Assembly: GCA_018398815.1 (NCBI GenBank)
Contig: CM031612.1
Coordinates: forward strand, 1,405,105 to 1,469,104
From: Conus ventricosus
Lineage: Eukaryota > Mollusca > Gastropoda > Neogastropoda > Conidae
Direction: 5' to 3'
DNA: 64,000 nt
Part shown: in pieces, positions 9,568 to 22,115 of the stretch
Layout of the letters: each line of letters opens with the position of its first letter
Numbering within the stretch: position 1 is the first letter of the stretch
Position numbers and translations under genes: made by a program
Notes under the pieces: model-generated
Seen by the model: the letters and a program-made list of their open reading frames with translations, nothing else
Database searches by the model: none
What the model was told of the DNA's origin: nothing

Positions 9568-12230
9568 GCACCATGTGTTCTTCATCCTACCTTCACCTTG
9601 TCTGTACAACTGCCATCTGCCCTTCATCCTAACTTTAACTTCTGTGTATCGGTACCATCTGTCCATCCTAGCTTTACCGTGTCTGTGCTATTACCATCTG
9701 TCCATCCTAGCTTTACCGTGTCTGTGCCATTACCATCTGTCCATCTACCTTCACCTTGTCTTTTACAACTGCCATCTGCCCTTCATCCTAACTTTAACTG
9801 TGTATCGGTACCATCTGTCCATCCCAACTTTACCTTGTCTGTGCTATTACCATCTGTTCTTCATCCTAGCTTTACGTTGTCTGTGCTATTACCATCTGTC
9901 CATCCCAGCTTTACCGTGTCTGTGCTATTACCATCTGTTCTTCATCCTAGCTTTACCTTGTCTGTGCTATTACCATCTGTCCATCCTAGCTTTACCTTGT
10001 CTGTGCTATTACCATCTGTTCTTCATCCTAGCTTTACCTTGTCTGTGCTATTACACTCTGTCCATCCCAGCTTTACCGTGTCTGTGCTATTACCATCTGT
10101 TCTTCATCCTAGCTTTACCGTGTCTGTGCTATTACCATCTGTCCATCCTGGCTTTACCTTGTCTGTGCTATTACCATCTGTTCTTCATCCTAGCTTTACC
10201 GTGTCTGTGCTATTACCATCTGTTCTTCATCCTAGCTTTACCGTGTCTGTGCTATTACCATCTGTCCATCCTAGCTTTACCTTGTCTGTGCCATTACCAT
10301 CTGTTCTTCATCCTAGCTTTACCATGTCTGTGCTATTACCATCTGTCCATCCCAGCTTTACTTGTCTGTGCTATTACCATCTGTCCATCCTAGCTTTACC
10401 GTGTCTGTGCTATTACCATCTGTCCATCCCAGCTTTACCTTGTCTGTGCTATTACCATCTGTCCATCCTAGCTTTACCGTGTCTGTGCTATTACCATCTG
10501 TCCATCACAGCTTTACCGTGTCTGTGCTATTACCATCTGTCCATCCTAGCTTTACCTTGTCTGTGCTATTACCATCTGTCCATCTTGCTTTACCGTGTCT
10601 GTGCCATTACCATGTGTTCTTCATCCTAGCTTTACCGTGTCTGTGCTATTACCATCTGTCCAACCCAGCTTTACCGTGTCTGTGCATTTACCATCTGTTC
10701 TTCATCCTAGCTTTACCTTGTCTGTGCTATTACCATCTGTTCTTCATCCTAGCTTTACCGTGTCTGTGCTATTACCATCTGTCCATCCTAGCTTTACCGT
10801 GTCTGTGCTATTACCATCTGTCCATCCCACCTTTACCTTGTCTGTGCTATTACCATCTGTCCATCCTAGCTTTACCGTGTCTGTGCTATTACCATCTGTC
10901 CATCCCAGCTTTACCGTGTCTGTGCTATTACCATCTGTCCATCCTAGCTTTACCTTGTCTGTGCTATTACCATCTGTCCATCCTAGCTTTACCGTGTCTG
11001 TGCCATTACCATCTGTTCTTCATCCTAGCTTTACCGTGTCTGTGCTATTACCATCTGTCCAACCCAGCTTTACCGTGTCTGTGCATTTACCATCTGTTCT
11101 TCATCCTAGCTTTACCTTGTCTGTGCTATTACCATCTGTTCTTCATCCTAGCTTTACCGTGTCTGTGCTATTACCATCTGTTCTTTATCCTAGCTTTACC
11201 GTGTCTGTGCTATTACCATCTGTCCAACCCAGCTTTACCGTGTCTGTGTATTTACCATCTGTTCTTCATACTAGCTTTATCTTGTCTGTGCTATTACCAT
11301 CTGTTCTTCATCCTAGCTTTACCTTGTCTGTGCTATTACCATCTGTCCATCCCAGCTTTACCGTGTTTGTGCTATTACCATCTGTTCTTCATCCTAGCTT
11401 TACCGTGTCTGTGCTATTACCATCTGTTCATCCTAGCTTTACCGTGTCTGTGCTATTGCCATCTGTCCATCCTAGCTTTACCTTGTCTGTGCTATTACAT
11501 CTGTTCTTCATCCTAGCTTTACCGTGTCTGTGCTATTACCATCTGTTCTTCATCCTAGCTTTACCGTGTCTGTGCTATTACCATCTGTCCATCCTAGCTT
11601 TACCTTGTCTGTGCTATTACCATCTGTTCTTCATCCTAGCTTTACCGTGTCTATGCTATTACCATCTGTCTCCCAGCTTCACCTTGTCTGTGCTATTACC
11701 ATCTGTCCATCCTAGCTTTACCGTGTCTGTGCTATTACCATCTGTCCATCCAGCTTTACCTTGTCTGTGCTATTACAATCTGTCCATCCTAGCTTTACCG
11801 TGTCTGTGCTATTACCATCTGTCCATCCAGCTTTACCGTGTCTGTGCTATTCCCATCTGTCCATCCTAGCTTTACCTTGTCTGTGCTATTACCATCTGTC
11901 CATCCTAGCTTTACCGTGTCTGTGCCATTACCATCTGTTCTTCATCCTAGCTTTACCGTGTCTGTGCTATTTACCATCTGTCCAACCCAGCTTTACCGTG
12001 TCTGTGCATTTACCATCTGTTCTTCATCCTAGCTTTACCTTGTCTGTGCTATTACCTTCTGTTCTTCATCCTAGCTTTACCGTGTCTGTGCTATTACCAT
12101 CTGTTCTTCATCCTAGCTTTACCTTGTCTGTGCTATTACCATCTGTCCAACCCAGCTTTACGTGTCTGTGCTATTACCATCTGTTCTTCATCCTAGCTTT
12201 ACCTTGTCTGTGCTATTACCATCTGTTCTT
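9568..12230. repeat. 39/42-bp satellite, about 66 copies, left part
   Basis: Two unit sizes alternate: a 39-bp form with CCATCTGTCCATCC and a 42-bp form with CCATCTGTTCTTCATCC. Both are followed by 'TAGCTTTACCGTGTCTGTGC' or its CCTTGTC variant. The size step is 3 bp, so plus-strand frames of 350-420 codons remain open across the array. They encode only the repeated unit. The array is interrupted at 12230 by an L1-like insertion and continues at 19746. Confidence 0.97.
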
Positions 12231-12738
12231 TTTTTTTTTTTTTTTTAAATCAAATTTTAATCAATAATTAGAGAAATTACAGATGCGTCAAAGAAGACAG
12301 TGCGCAGAGACTTCATTCATGACACACATCTGTAGGACACAAAAATACATATACATGGTATTCATTAAAAGTTACAATATATGTGAAGGAAAAAAAAACC
12401 AGAAGAAAAGATATACATATACACATACATACATACATACATACATACATACATACATACATACATACATACATACATGAAAAACAGCCACCATATTATG
12501 CAAAAGGTAAACAATTCAATTGACCATTCAATTAAATAGTTATATGGAAACTCCTTTTCATGTAGGTGGGAATATACTATGATTAGAGGAACCAAATGGC
12601 TTATAGATGTCGACTTTGGGCTGAAAACATGTCACACGAAAAAAAAAAAAAAAAAAACCACACACACACACACACACACCAAAGTTTTCTTCCTTTTCTT
12701 TTTTCAACTTATTAATTAATTTTTCAAATACCTATGAT

Positions 12739-15700
12739 TCAGTGATTTTGTTTGTTTGTTTTTTCCCTAAACTCAACTAAAAAAAGCTTTATAAGGAGTC
12801 CACTTGGCAACAAAATCATTATAAAATTTTTGCGCGCTATGTACTCTTCAATATTGTATCTGTATTTTAACTTATTTGTAAAAACTCGTACAGTGGGCAA
12901 ATTTCCATTTGATTTACAGTGATACAAGTATTCTTTAGCAGATAACAAAATGAAATAAAAGATCTGATCAATGTTTATATCTTTATCGGAACCAAGAATG
13001 ACAAGTGGTTCTGTAATTCGTAAATTTGACACATTGTGACATTTTTCATTCATAGCATACATCAAAGCATTCCAAAAATCTTTAACAACTCCACAGTGCC
13101 AGAACATATGACTGATACTGTCCTTTGTGGTGTGACAAAAACTACATAATTCACTGTTTAGTACACCAATGTTTTTAAGAATAACGTTTGTCCCAAGACA
13201 CCTGTGTACTACTCTAAGCTGAAACCACTTCATTTTTACATCAGATATCTTGTGAAGATATAAGAAGCATGTATCCCAGTCATTTTCAACATTCAGTTTT
13301 TGGTCCCATCTTTCACAGCATTTTGGCCGTGTGTTATCATCAATAAGTATATCATAGTATGATTTTGACCCTTTAAATACAGATGTTAGTTTTTTAAAAA
13401 AATAGATATTTCCATACATTTATTGTTATGAACTGCTATTTTAGTATTTTGTATATATATTCAGTTATTGCTTTCTTACACCCAGAAAGGTAATAAAATC
13501 TATATGGACATTATATTTCACTTTGAAATCTTCATATGGAATAAAATTTCCATTTTGAAGCAGAAAATCTGCAATATTGTGTATTCCTTTACTAATCCAT
13601 GTTTTACCAACAATTTTGTTTCTTGCCTATCTGTATTTTATGATTATAAAACACCGGATCTGCAAGTAGTTCACTAGAGTTTTTTACTACTAATTTTATA
13701 GAAAAAATCTTTGTATGCATCAAACACTTCTGTCCAGAATACATTTGATTTTGAAAAGGTAGTGATGACTTCAGGTCCATATTTTTCAAGAACATTTAAG
13801 ATAGGAAAATAGGTTGTCGCAATTGTTTTCCATTTATGTTTTGTCGTCTTAAATTTCCGTAGCCATGTCAATTTTAATGAACTAGCAAAGGTTTTTAGTT
13901 CTGGTATTCCGATGCCGCCATTTCTTACACTTTTGTGTGCCGTTTTTCTGTTAATTTATCTTTTTTTCTTATTCCATACAAAGTTGTAACAATAGCATTG
14001 CAGGGTCTGAAAGAAACTATTTGGTGGGTTGGGTAGAAGAATCCACAGATAAATTAATTTTGATAAAATTAAGGATTTCAAAACTGCTACCCTTCCCAAA
14101 GGTGTAATCTGTCTTTTAGTCCAAATCTTAAACAAATATTTTACATCTGCTAATTTCTCTGAATAGTTGATATGTTCGCAGTTTCGTGCATCATTAGTAA
14201 ACCAAACACCTAAAATTTTGAACTTTGGTGGATTCCATTCAATTCCTAAGTGATCCATGTAACGAACGGGGGAGTTTTTACGACTACCCAACCAAATTGC
14301 ACTAGTTTTCTCACAGTTCATTCTCAAGCCTGACTTAGAGCTAAATGTGTCTAGTGTATTTATGCAAGTTTCAAATGATTTTTTATCGCCCGCTAAAGAA
14401 ATTTAGTATCATCTGCATACTGAGAAAGCTTGTGTTCAACATTATTTAAACGAATTCCCTGTATGTTCTCATTTTCTCGTACCATGATTGCCAGAATTTC
14501 TACACATAAGATAAATAAATACGGCGAGAGTGGGTACCCTGTCTACAACTTCGCCCCACGTCAAACCATTGAGAGACTTGACCATTAGCAAGAACACATG
14601 ATTTAATATTTGAATAAAATGATTCCACCCATTTACAAATTCCTGATTGAAAACCAAATGCTTTCAATACTTTAAACATAAAGTCCCAGCTAACTGAGTA
14701 AAACGCTTTCTCGAAGTCTATATTTAGTAAAAGTCCAGGTAAACTGTGTTGGTCTAAGTATACTATAGTATCGTAAATAAGCCTTAAATTGTCACCAATA
14801 TATCGGTTTTGAAGAAAACCAGTTTGATCCTCATTGATTAGCTTCGGAAGAACGGTTTTCAAACGATTTGCTATGCAAGATGAGCCAATTTTATATATAA
14901 CATTTAACAGTGAGATTGGCCTCAGTTCTTTATGAAATTTCGTGGTTTATCCCCTTTTGGAATACAAACTATGACTCCTTGTCTTTGGACACACGAAAGC
15001 TCTCCTTTTTTTAATCCTGCGTTCAGTGCCCTAACAAAAATATACCAATCCTGCTCCAAAAACACTTGAAAAATTCTACTGTGAAGCCATCTGTTCCTGG
15101 ACTTTTATTGTTTTTCATATTTTTTAAAACTAAAGTTGCTTCTTCCAGAGTAATCTCTCCTTCTAAATTCTTTGCCTCCTCCGTGTCTAATGTGGAACAT
15201 TCTTTGCAAGATCATTAATTATACAGTCATCAACACTTCTTTTTTTTATATAAGTTCTCATAAAAGCACTGAACTTCCTTCAAGATGTCGTTTTGATCAT
15301 TCAGAGTGTTACCGTATTTGTCTGTTAGCTTAGCCATGCTTTTACTTACATAATGTCGCTTTTCTAAGTTACAAAAATAGTAACTTTTTTCCTTCTGCTA
15401 TCCATCTGGCTCGTGACCTTAAGAGCACTCCTCTATTCTTTTCTCTCGTATAACTTTAAGTTGCTCTTTTTTAGACTCTATTACTTTCACTTCTTCTTCG
15501 CTTTTTGTTTCCTTACCGTCCATCTGTTTTATTTCTTGTTGTAACTTGAACTCTTCTTCATTCATTTTTTTCTTTTTCATAGTAGCATAGGATATAGTCC
15601 TTGACCTAATCTTCATTAACAAAAAGTCTAGAAAAATATCATCGGGAATTGAGAGATATAAGTCAGGTAATGGGATGTTATCAATAGCTTCCCTTGCATA

Positions 15701-16539
15701 TGGACTTGCTGCATATTCTTCTTTAACTTTTTTAATTTCTTCATTAACTTCATTTACAAAAGTTTAATCTTTTAATAGTGAAGAGTTAAAATTTCCAAAA
15801 AGTATTCCTATTAGATTTTTCACTAAATTTTAAGCTCAGAGAGATCATGGAGTGATCTGTCCTGTATCCACATTCAATTTCTGCATCTTCTACAAAGAAA
15901 CCACATGATCTGAAATAAGGAAAAAGTCGAGTCTAGCTTGCTGAAATGGGTTACTTCTTCGCCATGTATACCTAAGACAGTCTTGGTTTAAATCTCTCCA
16001 AATGTCATTTAAGTCTATATCATTTATCATCTTGTCAACCATTTCTTTAGCTTTGGGGTTGTTTATATTCTTATAATTGTAATAATCTCTCGCTGGATCA
16101 AGCACCAAGTTAAAATCTCCGCCTATTATTACATTATCAACACCAAATTCTCTGACTTTTTGGGTCAAAATATTATAGAATTCTGGATCATCCCTGTTAG
16201 GCCCGTATACATTCACCAGTAGGAAATCTTTCTGTTTAATTTCGACCAAAACCATAAGACTGTTTCCACCTTTTCCTTTAAATTTTTTTTTAATTTTAAA
16301 CTCAAAATTGTTATTGAAAAGTATTGCTACACCTCTTGAGTTGGAAGCATAGCTTGAAAACCATCCTTGGTACCCCCATTCAGAAAGAATATATTGCTCC
16401 ATTTTTTCTTCAAATGAGTATCTTGCAGAAAGTATATGCAATGCTTTTTGTTTTTTAGATAATGAAATATATCTTTTCTTTTTTGTCTATTGTTTAGGCC
16501 CTGACAGTTCATGGAAATGATTGATATTGAACTATCCAT
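12739..16539 (-). pseudogene. LINE ORF2: APE endonuclease + reverse transcriptase, frameshifted
   Basis: The order along the minus strand is as follows. The N-terminal APE-type endonuclease (16539-15890) shows ISIISMNCQGLNN, QDTHLKK, VYGPNRD, GGDFNLVLD and RLDFFLIS. A Lys/Glu-rich linker lies near 15.5 kb. The RT core (14.9-14.4 kb) has EDQTGFLQNRYIGDN, NIDFEKAF and QYADDTKFL at about 14394-14430. The thumb follows (14327-13956). The C-terminal part (13419-12739) has a zf-RVT-like CSFCHTTKDSISHMFWHC motif. These blocks sit in different frames separated by stops, so the protein can no longer be made. It would nick target DNA and copy the element RNA by target-primed reverse transcription in the nucleus. 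The start is taken at the ATG preceding the endonuclease motif. Confidence 0.85.
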
Positions 16540-16867
16540 GCTTTTCTTTATAGTTTTTAAACCTAAAGTTGTGCCACCCACCAGTTTTTGTACACACTCA
16601 TACATGAAAGCCAAACAATTCAAACATAAAATATTTGACCTTTTCATACAGGTATGCATAATACAAATTAGATATCAAAGTCTAAAAAAATCAAACAGGA
16701 AGAAAAACAACAACAACAACAACAAAAACGCAATAAATTACAAAAGAAAAATGCAAAAGAATTAAGAATCAAAACAATTCAATTGCAGCTGTGGCAACAC
16801 CCATCTCCAGGAACAGTGAATGCATTAGTGCAGGAAGCTAGTAATTTCATCCATCAAAAGTTTTCAA

Positions 16868-16889
16868 CCACCCAACTTAAATAAAGTGC

Positions 16890-16927
<38 letters not shown>

Positions 16928-16928
16928 T

Positions 16929-16992
<64 letters not shown>

Positions 16993-17667
16993 TTTATTGG
17001 TATGAACTTTGGTTTTTTTAAAAACCATGAACACATCAATATATGGTGCTTGCGTTATGCATGGTAAATAACAAAATATATCAGACATGTAAGGCATGAG
17101 CTGACCCAACATCTGAAAAAGAACTACTAGTTAGCAACTTTGGTTTTTATAACACCTTGAACACATCCACACTTGTACCTGTCAGTGTTTTGTGTGGGGG
17201 GTGGGGGGGGGGAGGGGGGGGGGAATCAAATGAACTTTAACCTCACATCTAGAGAAACACACACACAACAACAACAAAATAAAAGTTAGCAATTGGCACA
17301 ACAACAACAACAACAACAAACAAAAAATACTATTTAGTAAGGGGTGTAAACCACATTACATACACGTTGTCCGCTGTGCAATACTAGGCGAACGTGTGCA
17401 CGTGCATTAAAATCTCGGTGGGGAAGGGGAGGGGGGGAGGGGGGCGGCGGAGACACATAAGCTTGTGGTCAAAAGAAACTGTGTGGATGTGAACAATTTG
17501 GAGAAGAAGGGGAAAAAAAAAAAATCCCCGTCGATTGAGCAAGGGAAATCGCATAAACCACACTTTAGAAAAGACACGCATCACCAAAAAAGTAGCAATC
17601 CTCCACCAAATGAAAGCAGAATATTAAAGACAAACATCCCCTCACACACACACACACACCCCACACA

Positions 17668-17705
<38 letters not shown>

Positions 17706-18330
17706 CGCGGCCCCGCGCGCACACACACACACACGCACGCACGCACGCACGCACGCACGTGCACACACACACATACATATATAAATGCCATAGCAAATCT
17801 TACATGTACATGCATATATACACAAAGTGTGAAATAATATATTTGCAATCATTTTGATGTGAAGGATAATAGAAACATTATCACCACATCCGTCTCCCCC
17901 ACCTTCCGGTGTTCCCCAAAGGGGAAAGAATGGGGAGAAAAAAAAATTACGTCAGTTACACATTTTCTGGAAATGAAGACAGGGGCAAAGAAGCCACTCC
18001 TGAAATACAACCTCACCCACCTCTCCCCTCCCCCGCTCTGTAAAACAAAACCTTCGCAAAAAGATAACACATACATATAAGCAGACATGCATATACATAT
18101 ACACATACATATGCATAAACACTCACACATACACATACATACATACATACATAACATACACACATACACATACATATAGTATACACATACACATGTACAT
18201 ACACACATACATGTACACATACACATAAATGCATACACACATATACACATGTACATACATACATACATGCATAACACATACATATATACCTACATATACA
18301 CAAACGTATACATGCACACACGTACATACC
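16868..18330. repeat. microsatellite-rich spacer between LINE ORF1 and ORF2
   Basis: (GA)n at about 16888-16986, G-rich tracts at 17200-17222 and 17420-17450, (CA)n with GCAC runs at 17645-17770, and degenerate CATACA repeats at 18070-18330. Such a long low-complexity spacer is unusual for a LINE and probably grew after insertion. ORFs here are repeat artefacts. Confidence 0.85.
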
Positions 18331-18463
18331 TGCTCATACCCCCACAGCAACAGCAACGGTCCTCACACATATCGCTGCCAAACATGAGTTAACACTTAAT
18401 CAAAAGTCCGTAGGAATTAAGCCATTTCACTCAGTAATTGAGGGTTCAAATCTCTTCCAAAAC

Positions 18464-19359
18464 TCAAACGCACAGTTTTTCCATTTTAAGTTTTGCAACG
18501 ATCTTGCCCTTTGACGACCCCACTGACATTGTGGCAGAATGATCAGCTGCTTCCTTCAACAGTCTGAGGTTGGACATCGTCAAGTCCTCACTGATGGAGA
18601 TACCACTATTTTTAAGATTTCGGCGGTTTCTAAGCACGTCAGTTTTCTTCTGTCTGGAGTAAAACCCCAGGAGGATCGGTCGTGGTCTTGCTGCCGCTGC
18701 TGCTCCTCCAGCCACTGCTCCCGGTCTGCCAGAACGGTGTGCGACCTCAATGTCTTCAGGACGAACTGCCACACCCACTTCTTCGTGAAGATTTCCACAC
18801 ATTTGGAAATGCAGTCTGTCACCGTCTCCTCCGCCGACCGTCCACCTCCTTCACTCGTGTACACGGACGTTCCAGAGACGGCCATGTTGCTCGTGGTCGT
18901 TCTGGGAAATCTTGAGGTTCAAGCTTTCTTTTCTGAACCCCTCCAGCTCAGAACGGAGTGCACTGTTCTCCTGTTTCAGCTGCCTCATCTCCCCACACAG
19001 CCTATCTCTGTCATTCTGTAAATCAAACACACTGCTTTCCAATACATCCAGCCGACGATTCAACACCTCCGACATTCTGGCCATTTCATCTTTCAATGTC
19101 TGGATATCGTCTTTAGTGCACACAAAAGCAAGTTTCTCGTTGATGCACGCCAACGCACTATTTATTTCCTCAATGTCTTTCATACTGTCCCCTCTGTATT
19201 TTCCACACTATCACGTTTCTGTTTCTTTCGCTCTCGCACGGATCTATTTTCCTTGAGCTGTTCAGTTTCTGTGGGGCTACTACACTCAGAAGAGTTAGAC
19301 GATTGTCTGCGTTTCGTATTCACTTTTGATGAAAAGTAACTCGAAATTCTTGAACTCAT
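18464..19359 (-). pseudogene. LINE ORF1-like RNA-binding protein, frameshifted
   Basis: The minus-strand N-terminus starts MSSRISSYFSSKVNTKRR and is Ser/Lys/Arg-rich. A coiled coil follows (19183-18930: 'DDIQTLKDEMARMSEVLNRR', then a Leu-rich heptad pattern), then an RRM-like region (YSRQKKTDVLRNRRNLK and ISISEDLTMSNLRLLKEA). Coiled coil plus RRM plus basic C-terminal domain is the layout of L1 ORF1p, an RNA chaperone that trimerises on element RNA. The blocks are split over three frames, so at least two indels are present. The position directly upstream of ORF2 on the same strand fits one element. Confidence 0.7.
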
Positions 19360-19597
19360 AATAGCAAAATCGACTTTAAGAAACAAACCATGTCAGAGAC
19401 TATACACGTTTGTCGAATACTTCTCCGGAGGGACAAAAGGAAATCAAAACAAACTCAAACTAACGCACTCAACTCACCTTTTAGCCGACTCAACTGTTCA
19501 AGCAAATCAAGACTCCCCCACAAAACAACTCATCAGTGTCTTTGGTTGAGAAAAAACAACAACAAATAAACACACACTTCATGCATGGCAGTTAGCT

Positions 19598-19632
<35 letters not shown>

Positions 19633-19745
19633 AGTCTCATCACTGCACTTGAGACAGAGCCACCACAGACAGCACGGCGAGTTCACATTCGCATCGGAGC
19701 GATGAATTGTTGCGTCCGCACTGGTCGGCTGCCAGCGTGAACTCC

Positions 19746-19905
19746 ATTACCATCTGTTCTTCATCCTAGCTTTACCTTGTCTGTGCTATTACCATCTGTC
19801 CATCCTAGCTTTACCTTGTCTGTGCTATTACCATCTGTCCATCCTAGCTTTACCGTGTCTGTGCTATTACATCTGTTCTTCATCCTAGCTTTACCTTGTC
19901 TGTGA
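19746..19905. repeat. 39/42-bp satellite, right part (about 4 copies)
   Basis: Continuation of the 9568-12230 array beyond the LINE insertion, starting with the repeated target-site word. Confidence 0.95.
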
Positions 19906-20357
19906 CCACAGGGAAAGTCCTGTTGACAGTGGGAAAGACTACAACTTTGGATTCTCTCTTGAGGGCACATAAGACCGTATGGCGAAAGCTTGGCTGTGTC
20001 TGGAGTGGCACTGTCTTCATCTGTCCGTGGGCAGGGGTGGTTGGGTCTGTGGGGTGTGCTCGGCAGCTGGAGGGTGGTGTTTTTCGCCGGTGGGCTCTGC
20101 AGTCATGAAATACGGGCTGGTACACCCATGGGGATGCTACTTTAAGGCTGTTACGAGCTGCATCCTGTAGTCTAATTTACCTCTGTTCAGGAGCAGTTAT
20201 GTCCCTTGAAAATCTTAATGGAGTGTCCTGTGCGTGCCTGTACCCCTCGTCAACACAGCGCAGGCCTCCAAGGGTGGTACAGGACTGCTCTAAAGGCAGG
20301 CGAAGACAGTGCTTCTCTGGGTCCTCCCCAGCACCTTCGGGTGTTTCTTTTTCTTCT
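19906..20357. other. 450-bp non-repetitive island within the satellite
   Basis: The array stops at CTTGTCTGTG and resumes at TTCTGTCCATCCTAGC. Between them is sequence with no satellite similarity, no long frame that is clearly coding, and no visible terminal repeats or duplication. It may be a filler or a captured genomic fragment. Confidence 0.6.
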
Positions 20358-21275
20358 GTCCATCCTAGCTTTACCTTGTCTGTGCTATTACCATCTGACC
20401 ATCCCAGCTTTACCTTGTCTGTGCCATTACCATTGTGCATCCTAGCTTTACCGTGTCTGAGCTATTACCCTCTGACCATCCTAGCTTTACCTTGTCTGTG
20501 CCATTACTATCTGTCCATCCTAGCTTTACCGTGTCTGTGCTATTACCTTCTGTCCATCCTAGCTTTACCTTGTCTGTGCCAGTACCATCTGTCCATCCAA
20601 GCTTTACCTTGTCTGTGCCATTACCATCTGTTTTTCATCCTAGCTTTACCTTGTCTGTGCTATTACCATCTGTCCATCCTAGCATTACCTTGTCTGTGCT
20701 ATTACCATCTGTCCATCCTAGCTTTACCTTGTCTGTCCCAGTACCATCTGTCCATCCAAGCTTTACCTTGTCTGTGCATTTACTGTCTGTTCTTCATCCT
20801 AGCTTTACCTTGTCTGTGCTATAAGCAAGTGTGTTCTTCATCCTAGCTTTACCTTGTCTGTGCTATTACCAAGTGTGTTTTTCATCCTAGCTTTACCTTG
20901 TCTGTGCTATTACCCAAATGTGTTTTTCATCCCAGCTTTACCTTGTCTGTGCTATGACAAGTGTGTTCTTCATCCTAGCTTTACCTTGTCTGTGCTATTA
21001 CCATCTGTTCTTCATCCTAGCTTTACCTTGTCTGTGCCGTTACCATCTGTTCTTTATCCTAGCTTTACCTTGTCTGGGCCATTACCATCTGTTCTTCATC
21101 CTAGCTTTACCTTGTCTGTGCCATTACAATCTGTTCTTCATCCTAGCTTTACCTTGTCTGTGCCGTTACCATCTGTTCTTCATCCTAGCTTTACCTTGTC
21201 TGAGCCATTACCATCTGTTCTTCATCCTAGCGTTACCGTGTCTATGCCATTACCATCTGTTCTTCATCCAAGGGG
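20358..21275. repeat. 39/42-bp satellite, distal part (about 22 copies)
   Basis: The same unit as at 9.6-12.2 kb, but with more divergent copies (CCAAGTGTGTTC, CCATCTGACC). The 42-bp form predominates toward the end. Confidence 0.93.
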
Positions 21276-21318
21276 ACTGAAATGGTCCTCGTCGACTACA
21301 TGGACGAACAACACATTT

Positions 21319-21830
21319 TGTACCATCTGTTCTTCATCCTAAATTGCCTTTCATATATCAGTACCATCTGTTCTTCATCCTACATTGCCTTTCATATATC
21401 AGTACCATCTGTTCTTGATCCTAAATTGTCTTTCATATATCAGTACCATCTGTTCTTCATCCTAACATTGCCTTTCATATATCAATACCATCTGTTCTTC
21501 ATCCTAAATTGCCTTCCATATATCAGTACATCTGTTCTTCATCCTAAATTGCCTTCTATACATCAGTACCATTTGTCTTTCATCCTAACATGACTTTTAT
21601 GTATTAGTACTGTCCGTCCGTCATCCCAACATTGCCATCTATACATCAGTACCATTTGTCTTTCATCCTAACATGACTTCTATGTATTGGTACTGTTCGT
21701 CGTCATGTACCATTTGTCTTTCATCTAACATGACATTTATGTTTTAGTACTGTCCGTCCGTCATCCTAACATTGCCTTCTGTATGTTAGTACCATTTGTC
21801 CTTCATGCTAACTGTACCCTCTCTGCACTG
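21319..21830. repeat. about 41-bp satellite related to the 39/42-bp family
   Basis: The units keep TACCATCTGTTCTTCATCCT but replace the second half with 'AAATTGCCTTTCATATATCA'. Later copies (21600-21830) are strongly degenerate. Confidence 0.85.
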
Positions 21831-21957
21831 ACACCATCTGTTCTTTATCCTTCTTTGGCTTGTCTTTACTAATACAATGACATTTATCCTACCTCTGCTA
21901 TTCTCTGAACCATACAGCATGTGCCCTTTATCTTTCGTTACCTTACCTATATAATAC

Positions 21958-22115
21958 AATCTATCCTTTCTCCTAACTTACCGTATTGCACCAGCAGTCT
22001 TTATCTCTATTTACCATGGTGTATATCAATATAATCTATCCTTTCTCCTAACTTACCGTATTGCACCAGCAGTCTTTATCTTTATTTACCATGTCTATAT
22101 CAATACAATCTATCC
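21958..22115. repeat. 73-bp duplication, about 2.2 copies
   Basis: The word 'CTAACTTACCGTATTGCACC' recurs at about 21975 and 22048, with ATCTATCCTTTC flanks. Confidence 0.8.

Larger units (their letters stand above)
12231..19745 (-). mobile_element. L1-like non-LTR retrotransposon (LINE), near full length
   Basis: The element lies on the minus strand: poly-A (T16 on the plus strand, 12231-12246) marks the 3' end and the 5' end is at 19745. The 16-bp word ATTACCATCTGTTCTT occurs directly on both sides (12215-12230 and 19746-19761), with satellite sequence continuing outward on each side. It is therefore a target-site duplication made in a pre-existing array. ORF1-like and ORF2-like regions are both present, in the correct order. 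Both carry frameshifts, and microsatellites (GA, CA, CATA) fill the space between them, so the copy is inactive. Presence of ORF1, APE endonuclease, RT and a C-terminal Cys/His motif fits the L1/Tx1 group. Confidence 0.88.

Noticed and set aside
9550..12267. Frames of 350-424 codons with repeated LPSVHPSFT or YHLSILALPCLC
   Set aside because: Translations of the 39/42-bp satellite in different frames; unit sizes divisible by 3 keep them open.
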